From assembly GCA_016934055.1 (NCBI GenBank), contig JAFGTR010000165.1, forward strand, positions 1-36,938: a DNA stretch of 36,938 nt, written 5' to 3'. Positions 28,216 to 35,735 of the stretch are shown piece by piece; position 1 is the first letter of the stretch; every line of letters starts with the position of its first letter. The position numbers were made by a program, and so were the translations under genes. The stretch is from Bacteroidales bacterium (GTDB taxonomy: Bacteria > Bacteroidota > Bacteroidia > Bacteroidales > UBA10428). A model generated the notes under the pieces. The model saw nothing but the letters and a program-made list of their open reading frames with translations, had not been told where the DNA came from and made no database searches.

Positions 28216-28252
28216 TTAATCTTTGATCTTCTGTCTTTAATCTTTTATCGTT
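28216..28252 (+). repeat. Simple-sequence intergenic tract, copy 2
   Basis: This short pyrimidine-rich tract between carA and the B3/4 gene carries CTTTGATCTTC and TGTCTTTAATCTTTTAT units. It matches the tract after ilvE (14413-14490), which contains TTTGTCTTTAATCTTG. It lacks the TCTTGATTCTTGG units and is the shortest of the three copies. Confidence 0.5.
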
Positions 28253-28293
28253 ATATTGCAACTTAGTCTGGTTATATGCTTTGACAACCTTTT

Positions 28294-28959
28294 ATGTTCT
28301 CTATATCCATTGATTCTGAAATCAAGGCAAAATGCCCCCGGCTGGTATTGAACACACTTCAATGTGATGCTCATTTTTCTCTTTCGAATAAGTTATTGTG
28401 GTTACTGATTGAAAATGTACGCTATGAAATATGCCATACTATGGCCATATCAGACATCAGTAAATGTCCACCTGTTCAGAAAGCCCGGGAAGCCTATAAA
28501 GCACTGGGAAAAGATCCGTCACGTTACCGGCCGTCTGCTGAAGCCTTGTTGCGAAGGATACTTCAGGGGAAGCCTCTTTATAAGGTTAATAATATGATAG
28601 ATATCCTTAATATGATCTCCATAAAGTCAGCCATCTCAATAGGCGGCTATGATACAGATAAAATACAGGGTAATGAAATTTTTCTTTGCACAGGAAATGA
28701 AAGTGATCAATACTGTGCCATCGGGAGGGGTCCATTAAACATAGGCGAATTACCGGTTTTAAAAGACAGGCTCGGACCATTTGGTAATCCAACCAGCGAC
28801 TCGGAAAGGACCAGCGTCACAGAAAGGACAAAAAGCTTCTTAATGGTGTTCTTTAATTTCGAGGGATCAGGCGTTATTGAAAAATGGATCAATGAATCAA
28901 AAGAAATGCTGACTCAATATGCCGGAGGGGAAAAATTTGTTGTTCATACTTTCGGATAA
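28294..28959 (+). CDS. Stand-alone B3/4-domain protein (PheRS beta-like)
   Basis: This 221-residue protein is homologous to the B3/4 domain of the phenylalanyl-tRNA synthetase beta subunit, the region that hosts tyrosine editing. Visible landmarks are SKCPPVQKAREAYKALGKDPSRYRPS, SAEALLRRI, a NMIDILNMISIKSAISIGGYD block and IGRGPLNIGELPVLKDR. Stand-alone B3/4 proteins are widespread, and a trans-editing role for mischarged tRNA has been suggested for the family but is not shown here. It is separated from carA by 119 bp holding the simple-sequence tract. The start at 28294 is a reasonable ATG without a Shine-Dalgarno sequence. Confidence 0.82.
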   Translation: MFSISIDSEIKAKCPRLVLNTLQCDAHFSLSNKLLWLLIENVRYEICHTMAISDISKCPPVQKAREAYKALGKDPSRYRPSAEALLRRILQGKPLYKVNNMIDILNMISIKSAISIGGYDTDKIQGNEIFLCTGNESDQYCAIGRGPLNIGELPVLKDRLGPFGNPTSDSERTSVTERTKSFLMVFFNFEGSGVIEKWINESKEMLTQYAGGEKFVVHTFG

Positions 28960-29043
28960 ACAAACCAAACGGAATTCATTTGTGGTTATGCAATCTGCTG
29001 GCTCTGACAATTCCGCTGAATCTTCTGAAAAAGCCGTTGTCAC

Positions 29044-29160
29044 TAGTGTTATGTTAACTTTAATATGTACATCGTCATGCTGAATTTATTTCAGCATCTC
29101 CTGAAATTCCGAAATAAATTCGGAATGACTAACCGCCAGTCTGGACTTAACATAACACTA
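29044..29160. mobile_element. MITE-like element with 14-bp perfect terminal inverted repeats
   Basis: The ends TAGTGTTATGTTAA (29044-29057) and its exact inverse (29147-29160) enclose two hairpins: ATGCTGAA/TTCAGCAT (29077-29097) and ATTCCGAA/TTCGGAAT (29106-29126). The second hairpin unit is a diverged inverted copy of the first, including the loop. No ORF is present. Both ends begin with TA, consistent with a TA-targeting (IS630/mariner-type) element. The right end supplies the stop codon of the siaC-like gene. Confidence 0.7.
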
Positions 29161-29532
29161 TGCAGCTTCTGCATATTCATGATACCTGAATTGAGCCTTT
29201 CTTAACAAATCTTCAAAAATCTGACCGGTTTCCAGGGCATCATCATCTCCTTCTTCATAGTGCCAGTTAATCACCAGGTGTTTGATTTTACTGTTGGCAT
29301 CAAGGCTTTTTAGCAATTCTAACAACTTTTTAGCAGAGGCGCTGTTAAAGTATTCCAGATTTATGTCGAGCTTTACCGATTCAACCTGCAGACCTATTAT
29401 CCATTCGATAAGCGGCTTGTAGAATCTGTTGACATCTTCAGGTAATGAGCGGCCTTCAATTAGCAATCTTCCATCTGTGCAAAAATTTATCGCAGGTGTG
29501 GAATGTGTTGCTTCAATCACTATTGTTTTCAT
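29158..29532 (-). CDS. SiaC-family regulatory phosphoprotein (DUF1987)
   Basis: This is a small 124-residue protein. The conserved core is TDGRLLIEGRSLPEDVNRFYKP followed by LDINLEYFNSASAKKLLELL, the latter containing the serine-rich site that corresponds to the phosphorylated position of SiaC. In Pseudomonas, SiaC binds a diguanylate cyclase and is controlled by the kinase SiaB and phosphatase SiaA. No such partners lie next to this gene, so it is an orphan here and its output is unknown. The TAG stop is the first three bases of a MITE-like terminal repeat. Before that insertion the frame would probably have ended at the same TA-containing stop. Confidence 0.82.
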   Translation of the reverse strand: MKTIVIEATHSTPAINFCTDGRLLIEGRSLPEDVNRFYKPLIEWIIGLQVESVKLDINLEYFNSASAKKLLELLKSLDANSKIKHLVINWHYEEGDDDALETGQIFEDLLRKAQFRYHEYAEAA

Positions 29533-29857
29533 CCTTTTAAACAGTATTGGTAGTCCTTTTTCATATTTACGCAGACTTTAAAAATAAGATTGATTCTTAT
29601 GACGAATGCTATAAAATAGTTGACATGTAAACTCAGACTATAAATGAAACTGGATTACCTAAATGGGCTCCGGTAATCAATGGCGATGAATATCACTGTA
29701 AATCAATATAGAACCAAGAATCAAGAAGAAAGATAAAAGACAAAAGTAACAAAAGGCATAGGACAATATTATCATTATTGAACAAACACAGACTTAACCG
29801 TCTTAAATCGCTATAAGAATTTATTTCCTGCAACCTGAATTTATTAAAACAAATCTG
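29533..29857. other. Intergenic region between siaC-like gene and tRNA promoter
   Basis: No convincing gene is seen. The region holds a small inverted repeat, GATTACC (29653-29659) with GGTAATC (29672-29678), the inverted simple-sequence tract at 29710-29758, and AT-rich DNA leading into the tRNA promoter. Only very short ORFs occur. Confidence 0.6.
29710..29758 (-). repeat. Simple-sequence intergenic tract, copy 3 (inverted)
   Basis: On the plus strand this reads as AGAACCAAGAATCAAGAAGA and further A/G-rich units. Its complement shares TTCTTGATTCTTGGTTCTA with copy 1 (14413-14490), ignoring one unit deletion, so it is the same family in opposite orientation. Confidence 0.6.
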
Positions 29858-29888
29858 TTGTTTAATTCATGTTTTACTATTATTTTTG
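29858..29888 (+). promoter_or_regulatory. Bacteroidota-type promoter of tRNA-Asn
   Basis: A -33 TTG at 29858-29860 and a perfect -7 box TATTTTTG at 29881-29888 are separated by 20 bp, the expected spacing for the Bacteroidota housekeeping sigma factor. Transcription would start near 29895, about 43 bases before the tRNA. Confidence 0.6.
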
Positions 29889-29937
29889 CCTTCCGAAAAA
29901 ACAGGATGCTGTTTAAAACAGAATAAATCAATAAAAT

Positions 29938-30011
29938 TCCTCAGTAGCTCAGTTGGTTAGAGCATCTGGCTGTTAACCAGAGGGTCCTAAGTTCGAGTCT
30001 TAGCTGAGGAG
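29938..30011 (+). tRNA. tRNA-Asn (anticodon GTT)
   Basis: A 74-base cloverleaf can be folded by eye. The acceptor stem TCCTCAG/CTGAGGA is perfect, the D arm is GCTC/GAGC, the anticodon stem is TCTGG/CCAGA with loop CTGTTAA (anticodon GTT), and the T arm is CTAAG/CTTAG with loop TTCGAGT. The discriminator base is G, normal for tRNA-Asn. The CCA end is not encoded and must be added after transcription. Confidence 0.97.
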
Positions 30012-30016
30012 CAGGG

Positions 30017-30042
30017 CGGGATGACAAAGCATCCCGTTTTTT
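30017..30042 (+). terminator. Rho-independent terminator after tRNA-Asn
   Basis: A perfect 7-bp stem CGGGATG/CATCCCG (30017-30023 with 30030-30036), with a six-base loop, is followed directly by a run of six T. It lies six bases past the tRNA and is a textbook intrinsic terminator, so the downstream kinase gene needs its own promoter or read-through. Confidence 0.85.
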
Positions 30043-30072
30043 ATTTATTAACTGATTAATATTCATACAAAA

Positions 30073-31041
30073 ATGAGTGAAGTTCTGGGCATTGGCAATG
30101 CTTTGGTTGATGTTATCATAAAACTTGACAGTGATCGTTTCCTCGATGATTTCAATTTACCAAAAGGCAGCATGCAACTAACAGATGTTGATACAGCCAT
30201 AACCATAGAAAATGCCTGTTCGGGATTAAGCCGCAGTAAGGCTTCAGGCGGATCTGCAGCCAACACTATTCACGGACTCGCCAGACTCGGCATTTCAACC
30301 GGTTTTATTGGTACTGTCGGGCATGATGATGTCGGCCGGTTTTTCCACGACGATATGGTTAAAGCCGGTATTAAGCCTGTATTATCAATCAGCAAAACTG
30401 AAACCGGCAGGGCTATCTCCCTTGTCAGTCAGGATAGTGAAAGAACTTTTGCCACATACCTGGGTGCAGCCGTTGAAATATCAGAAAAAAGCATCAGCGA
30501 AAACATTTTCAAGGACTATCGCATTTTGCATATAGAAGGTTATTTAGCCCCTTCTCATCAGTTTATGGAAAAAGCCTTAAAAATGGCTAAAAAAATGCAT
30601 ATGCAGGCATCTCTTGATCTTGCCAGTTATAATGTAGTGGAATCAAACCGTAATTTCCTCCAAATGATCATAAACCGGTATGTCGATATTGTTTTTGCCA
30701 ATGAGGAAGAAGCAAAAGCCTATACCGGTCTTGCAAATCCCGAAGATGCTTTGCGTAAAATGGCAACCCCTGGCAAAATTGTTGTTGTTAAAACCGGAAA
30801 GAAAGGGTCATTGGTAAATCATAACAATAAGGTATGTGTCATAGGCATAACACCTGCAAAAGCAATTGACACAACAGGAGCCGGAGATTTATATGCATCA
30901 GGATTTCTTTATGGTTTGATAAAGGGCTTCCCCATTGAAAAATGCGGTCAGGCCGGCGCTCTTTTAGCGGCAAATGTTATTGAAGAACCGGGAGCCAAAA
31001 TAAGTGAAAAAAGATGGGAAATAATACGTCGAAGCCTGTAA
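30073..31041 (+). CDS. PfkB-family carbohydrate/nucleoside kinase, adenosine kinase-like
   Basis: This 322-residue cytoplasmic kinase has both PfkB signatures. SGGSAANTIHGLARLG (about 59-74), with IGTVGHDDVG after it, forms the sugar-binding side. DTTGAGDLYASGFLYG (from 266) holds the anion hole and the catalytic base D272. FANEEEAKAYTG is also typical. Among PfkB proteins the N-terminal pattern (VLGIGNALVDVI, GSMQLTD) is closest to the adenosine kinase-like branch common in Bacteroidota. The substrate could be adenosine or another nucleoside or sugar, so the specific activity is only inferred. The gene begins 30 bp after the tRNA terminator. Confidence 0.87.
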   Translation: MSEVLGIGNALVDVIIKLDSDRFLDDFNLPKGSMQLTDVDTAITIENACSGLSRSKASGGSAANTIHGLARLGISTGFIGTVGHDDVGRFFHDDMVKAGIKPVLSISKTETGRAISLVSQDSERTFATYLGAAVEISEKSISENIFKDYRILHIEGYLAPSHQFMEKALKMAKKMHMQASLDLASYNVVESNRNFLQMIINRYVDIVFANEEEAKAYTGLANPEDALRKMATPGKIVVVKTGKKGSLVNHNNKVCVIGITPAKAIDTTGAGDLYASGFLYGLIKGFPIEKCGQAGALLAANVIEEPGAKISEKRWEIIRRSL

Positions 31042-31056
31042 TGATGAAAGTATTTT

Positions 31057-31677
31057 TCAGAATAATCCGTTAACCTCAGCATTCACTTTGTCAATAACAA
31101 CGCTGAGATCTTCGGGTTTATCAATAAAATTATAACTGTCTACATCAACGATCAACAACCTCCCCATATTATATGAATCAATCCAGGCTTCATAACGTTC
31201 ATTAAGACGCTTGAGATAATCGAGACGAATATTGTCTTCAAATTTTCTGCCTCTTTTTTGAATTTGTTTCACAAGTGTGGGGACAGAAGCTCTCAGATAA
31301 ACGACCAGATCGGGTGGCTGAATTAATGAACTTAACATGTTAAAGAGCGTGAAATAGTTTTCAAAGTCACGTGTTGACATCAGGCCCATGGCGTGAAGGT
31401 TTGGTGCAAAAATGTAAGCATCTTCATAAATGGTCCTGTCTTGTATCAGTGTTTTGCCCGAACGCCTGAAAGAAAGAATCTGGTTGAACCGGGTGTTAAG
31501 AAAATAAATCTGCAGATTAAACGACCAGCGCTGCATATCGTTATAGAAATCCGTAATGTAAGGATTATCTTCCAGGTCTTCATAATGCGTATCCCAGTTA
31601 AAATGTTTTGACAGAAGATTGGTCAATGTCGTTTTTCCGGAGCCGATATTTCCGGCAACAGCGATGTGCATACTCAT
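31057..31677 (-). CDS. Deoxynucleoside kinase (dNK/dGK-dCK family)
   Basis: This 206-residue salvage kinase phosphorylates deoxynucleosides to the 5'-monophosphate. It has the P-loop GNIGSGKTT (8-16), the substrate-site ED pair (HYEDLEDNPYI), DRTIYEDAYIFA (the DRS-type motif with Thr) and an arginine-rich lid (QKRGRKFEDNIRLDYL). Two in-frame ATG codons lie at 31677 and 31671; the second gives MHIAVAGNIGSGKT, which is also typical, so the exact start is open. Substrate preference among dA, dG and dC is not visible. It converges on the PfkB kinase gene and lies 49 bp downstream of the GH3 gene. Confidence 0.9.
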   Translation of the reverse strand: MSMHIAVAGNIGSGKTTLTNLLSKHFNWDTHYEDLEDNPYITDFYNDMQRWSFNLQIYFLNTRFNQILSFRRSGKTLIQDRTIYEDAYIFAPNLHAMGLMSTRDFENYFTLFNMLSSLIQPPDLVVYLRASVPTLVKQIQKRGRKFEDNIRLDYLKRLNERYEAWIDSYNMGRLLIVDVDSYNFIDKPEDLSVVIDKVNAEVNGLF

Positions 31678-31726
31678 GGTTAATTCCAGCTATATTTCAG
31701 GTTGAAGATAATAACGAATGTTAAAT

Positions 31727-33265
31727 TTAATGTATTTCCCGATTGTTTTTTAATTTTTTATCTATCTCAAGCAGTTCTTCCAGATATTTTCTTTCATTGC
31801 ACAACCGGGGAACCTTGTTTTGTCCTCCAATTTTGCCTTTATTCCGAAGCCAATTATAAAAAGTACCTTTTTCAACCGCATGAACAATGGGCTTATCCAG
31901 TGTAATATCCAAATATCTTTTGGCTTCATAGTCAGAATTCAGCGACATAAGGGCATGATCCATCAGCGAGGCAAAATAATCAATATTTTCGGGTGGTAAT
32001 GAAAACTCAATAACCCATTCATGGGCACCTTTTTTGTCATGGCTCATAAAAACAGGCGCTGCTGTATAATCGGTTATCTGAGCCCCTGATTTTTCACATG
32101 CTATGCCCAGGGCCCTATCAGCGTTATCAACAATAACCTCTTCGCCAAATACATTGATAAAATGCCTTGTTCTTCCGGAAATAACAATTTTGTGCGGATA
32201 AGTTGAAGTAAACCGAATTGTGTCGCCTATAATATAACGCCAAAGTCCCGAATTCGTTGATATCACCAAAGCGTAATTTGTTTCTTTATCAACTTTATCA
32301 ACAGTGAGCACAACAGGTTTTTCTTTTCCGAATTCTTCCATGGGAATAAACTCATAGAAAATCCCATAATCGAGCATTAACAGCATCCCCTCATCATCTG
32401 GCTCATCCTGTATGGCAAAAAAGCCCTCTGAGGCATTATAAGTCTCCAGATAATGCATATTATCCGAGGGTATCAGCTTTCTGAACTGTTCACGATAAGG
32501 AATAAAACTAACGCCGCCATGCATGAACAATTCCAGATTCGGCCATATTTCAAGCAGGTTGCTCTTGCCTGTAAAATCCAGAATATATTTCATCATAACC
32601 AGATTCCATGAAGGCACGCCGGCAATACTTGTAACATTTTCGTGAATTGTTTCATGTGTTATTTTCTCAAGTTTTTCTTCCCATCTGTCAAGCAAGGCGA
32701 CATCGTGACTGGGAGTCCGAATGAAATCCGTCCAGAAAGGAAGATTTTCTATCAGTATAGCGCTTAAATCGCCATAATATGACTGATTGTTATAATTGTC
32801 AATTTTATGACTGCCTCCAAGTGTCAATCCTTTACCGGAAAATAATTTCGAATCGGGATTGCTTTTCAGATAGAAAGCCAGCACATCCCTTCCTCCCCGA
32901 AAATGGCATTCTTCAAGACTCTCTTTGCTAACAGGTATGAATTTACTTTTATCGTTGGTTGTCCCTGATGATTTAGCGAACCATTTGATCTCACCCGGCC
33001 AGAGCAGATAGTTCTCACCATTGCGGACCCGGTCTATAAACGGTTTAACATCTTCATAAGCCTGCAGGGGAACATTTTCCTGAAAATCTGCAATATCATT
33101 ATATGAAGCATATTTATATTGTTTTCCCCATTGAGTATCAGCACCTTTTGATATCAATTTCATAAATGTTTCCTGCTGAACCTCAGTGGGATATTTCCTG
33201 ATTAACTCAAACTGATAGCCCCTTTTTACATTAAACCAGTTAATGAGTGAAGTGAGTATTGGCAT
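31727..33265 (-). CDS. GH3 auxin-responsive promoter family acyl-adenylating enzyme
   Basis: This 512-residue protein of the GH3 superfamily belongs with acyl-adenylate-forming enzymes. The ATP motif SSGTTNDKSKFIPVS (about 104-118) is intact. Other GH3 blocks seen are LWPGEIKWFAKS, the MHGGVSFIPYREQF region, YNASEGFFAIQDEP (Tyr/Glu motif), RYIIGDTIRFTS and GRTRHFINVFGEEV. Plant homologues conjugate amino acids to jasmonate or auxin. Bacteroidota homologues are common, but their substrates are generally unknown, so an amide-forming reaction is family knowledge and the substrate remains open. No biosynthetic cluster adjoins it. Confidence 0.88.
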   Translation of the reverse strand: MPILTSLINWFNVKRGYQFELIRKYPTEVQQETFMKLISKGADTQWGKQYKYASYNDIADFQENVPLQAYEDVKPFIDRVRNGENYLLWPGEIKWFAKSSGTTNDKSKFIPVSKESLEECHFRGGRDVLAFYLKSNPDSKLFSGKGLTLGGSHKIDNYNNQSYYGDLSAILIENLPFWTDFIRTPSHDVALLDRWEEKLEKITHETIHENVTSIAGVPSWNLVMMKYILDFTGKSNLLEIWPNLELFMHGGVSFIPYREQFRKLIPSDNMHYLETYNASEGFFAIQDEPDDEGMLLMLDYGIFYEFIPMEEFGKEKPVVLTVDKVDKETNYALVISTNSGLWRYIIGDTIRFTSTYPHKIVISGRTRHFINVFGEEVIVDNADRALGIACEKSGAQITDYTAAPVFMSHDKKGAHEWVIEFSLPPENIDYFASLMDHALMSLNSDYEAKRYLDITLDKPIVHAVEKGTFYNWLRNKGKIGGQNKVPRLCNERKYLEELLEIDKKLKNNREIH

Positions 33266-33362
33266 AAAATAAATTAGGCTTGAATTTCAGCCGTAAAAAT
33301 AGACAAACCAAAATTGGAAAACAAGTATAGCGTAATTGATTCAACTTTCTGATGTTTCGTCC

Positions 33363-34292
33363 TTAAACTTTGTACCGTGGTGGTTTCAGGATTGATAAAA
33401 CAGCACCTGAAAGCATCACAACGGCACCGGTCATGCCCGGAATTGTGTAATGTTCATGGGCAATCCAGGAAGCATTTGTCAGGGTTATCAATCCCATCAA
33501 AGCAAAGGTCAACACAGGATTCAGAATTATTATTATGCTTACTTTACTGGCTTCAATATAGCGAATGGCCAGGGCAAGTGTCCCGTAAGCAAAAAGAGTA
33601 TTGAGGCCCAGAAAAATCAGAATGATCCAGTCAATAAAAGAAAGGTTGGCAAAGCCGGTGAATTTAACAAAAGGCAGAAAAAATAAGGCAGGCAGTCCAA
33701 ATATCACCAGATTCAATTGCATCGGAGGATGCCGTTGAACCAGTAACTTTACCAAAATGGAATAAAAAGCCCAGGCTACGGCAGCCAGCAGAACCCAGCC
33801 TATGCCGGTATGGTAGGTCTTCAGATCGCTTATCATAAAACAGCCCTGTTCACGGGAAAAAAGCAACAAACCGCCTATGACAAGCATAAAACCAATAATC
33901 TGACGCCAGATTATCTTTTCCTTAAAAAAAATAAAACCGGCAGCAGCAAGCAATACAGGTCCTGTTTGAATAAAAAGCTGTGCCACACCCGGGGAAGTCA
34001 GATGAATACCGGTGATGAACCCTAAATAGTTGATACCGAGACATAAAGAGGCCAATATAAGCAGCAGGGGCGGTCGTCTTAATATCCTCAGATACTCAGG
34101 CTTTTTCCAGAAATAATAAAATGCTAATCCGAAAAATGCCAGTGCAAATCTGAACCAGGCTATATTAAGGGGAGAGACATCCTTTAAAGAAACTTTAAGG
34201 GCTATGGCCAGCACACCCCAGAGCAAAGCTGTAACAATAGCATATAAAAGACCTTTCAGTTGAAGAGAAATACGATTGCTCATCTCAGGCAT
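33363..34292 (-). CDS. EamA/DMT-family transporter
   Basis: This 309-residue inner-membrane protein has ten hydrophobic helices arranged as two EamA repeats, one from about residue 9 to 140 (LLYAIVTALLWGVLAIALK) and one from about 160 to 305 (GWVLLAAVAWAFYSILVKLL). These transporters export amino acids and related metabolites. It is the last gene after gltB-gltD: its first ATG overlaps the gltD stop by 8 bp (34285-34292), and a second ATG at 34283 would start just after it. Co-transcription with glutamate synthase is very likely, and a link to amino-acid export is inferred from that alone. Confidence 0.88.
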   Translation of the reverse strand: MPEMSNRISLQLKGLLYAIVTALLWGVLAIALKVSLKDVSPLNIAWFRFALAFFGLAFYYFWKKPEYLRILRRPPLLLILASLCLGINYLGFITGIHLTSPGVAQLFIQTGPVLLAAAGFIFFKEKIIWRQIIGFMLVIGGLLLFSREQGCFMISDLKTYHTGIGWVLLAAVAWAFYSILVKLLVQRHPPMQLNLVIFGLPALFFLPFVKFTGFANLSFIDWIILIFLGLNTLFAYGTLALAIRYIEASKVSIIIILNPVLTFALMGLITLTNASWIAHEHYTIPGMTGAVVMLSGAVLSILKPPRYKV

Positions 34293-35703
34293 TTACAAAT
34301 TTGTCCACAGCCCTGGCCAGGTTTCTGCCCTGAAAGATAGCCCTGACCACCAGACTTGCACCGGTAACAGCATCGCCGGCAGCAAAAACCTCAGGTTTAC
34401 TGGTTTGAAAGTCGGCATCTACTTTAATATTACCACGTTTATCAAATTCAAGTTCAAATTGGCTGACAATATCTTCGTGAATGCAGTGAACAAATCCCAT
34501 GGCCAGTAAAACAAGGTCTGCATCCAATAATATGGCAGCATCTGGCCTTTCCTTCATAATCAACCTGCCTTCTTCCTCCATCCAGTCAACTTCTGCAACT
34601 TCAATCTTTTTAACATGACCTTTCTCGCCGATAAATTTCCGGGTTGAAAGACTCCATTTCCTTTCACATCCTTCTTCATGTGAACTGGACGTCCTTAAAA
34701 TATTGGCCCAGAACGGCCACGGATTATCAGGATTACGGCTGGCAGGTGGTTTTGGCAATATTTCAATTTGTGTTATGCTCTTTGCCCCTTGCCGAACAGA
34801 GGTGCCAACACAGTCAGATCCGGTATCCCCACCACCAATCACCACTACATTTTTTCCTGCAGCTGATATTCTCTCATGCTCGCTAACAGGCATACCCTTG
34901 TTTATTTTATTCTGCTGGATAAGGAAATCCATGGCGAAGTGTATTCCCTTCAGGTCTCTTCCTTCCACAAGCAAATCACGGGGCTTCGTGGCTCCAATGG
35001 TAAGACATACAGCGTCATATGCCTCAGTCAGTTCCTGTCCACTGATATCGACACCCACACAGGTATTTGTTTTAAAGGTCAGTCCTTCCTGCTGCAATAA
35101 TTCCAGCCGACGGTCGATGACCTTTTTATTCAGTTTAAAATCAGGTATGCCGAATCTCAACAATCCACCCGGATCAACATCTTTTTCGAAAACCGTAACA
35201 TCATGCCCCCATTGATTCAATAAATCTGCACAAGCCAGGCCGGCAGGACCCGAACCAACAACAGCCACCTTTTTCCCTGTTCTTTCCGGGACGGGTCGGG
35301 CAACGATATAACCCAATTCAAATCCCTTTTCTGCCACAGCAGCTTCGTTCTCACGGATGGTAACCGGTTCGCCATGAATATTAAGGGTACACGCGTTTTC
35401 ACAAGGGGCAGGACATATCCTTCCTGTAAATTCAGGAAAGTTATTGGTCATCTGAAGCAACTCAACAGCCTCTTTCCAGTTGCCCCTATAAACAGCATCC
35501 TGCCATTCAGGCATGTTGTTCATTACAGGACATCCCCACTGACAAAAAGGAACGCCGCAATCCATACAACGTGATGCCTGATCTTTCCTGTCCTGTTCAT
35601 TCAGTGTCTGCTCAACTTCTCCGTAATCACAGATCCTTTCATTGCGGGGTCTGTAACCCGCTACCTTCCTTTCTTTTTCCATAAATCCTTTTGGATTTCC
35701 CAT
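34285..35703 (-). CDS. gltD: Glutamate synthase small subunit (NADPH)
   Basis: GltD passes electrons from NADPH through FAD and iron-sulfur clusters to GltB for making glutamate from 2-oxoglutarate and glutamine. The 472-residue protein has the N-terminal cysteine sets RCMDCGVPFCQWGC (C46, C49, C54, C58) and RICPAPCENAC (C97, C101, C105) for 4Fe-4S clusters. An FAD motif VVGSGPAG (148-155) and an NADPH motif VIGGGDTGSD (288-297) follow. The C-terminal GDAVTGASLVVRAI is typical of the family. The ATG at 35703 lies 32 bp after the gltB stop. The gene is complete and ordinary. Confidence 0.96.
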   Translation of the reverse strand: MGNPKGFMEKERKVAGYRPRNERICDYGEVEQTLNEQDRKDQASRCMDCGVPFCQWGCPVMNNMPEWQDAVYRGNWKEAVELLQMTNNFPEFTGRICPAPCENACTLNIHGEPVTIRENEAAVAEKGFELGYIVARPVPERTGKKVAVVGSGPAGLACADLLNQWGHDVTVFEKDVDPGGLLRFGIPDFKLNKKVIDRRLELLQQEGLTFKTNTCVGVDISGQELTEAYDAVCLTIGATKPRDLLVEGRDLKGIHFAMDFLIQQNKINKGMPVSEHERISAAGKNVVVIGGGDTGSDCVGTSVRQGAKSITQIEILPKPPASRNPDNPWPFWANILRTSSSHEEGCERKWSLSTRKFIGEKGHVKKIEVAEVDWMEEEGRLIMKERPDAAILLDADLVLLAMGFVHCIHEDIVSQFELEFDKRGNIKVDADFQTSKPEVFAAGDAVTGASLVVRAIFQGRNLARAVDKFVNA

Positions 35704-35735
35704 ACCTGTATTTATAAAATGAATAATAATCGTTA

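Noticed and set aside
34703..35215. A 170-codon plus-strand open frame
   Set aside because: It lies entirely opposite gltD, whose cysteine, FAD and NADPH motifs are intact; the translation resembles no family.
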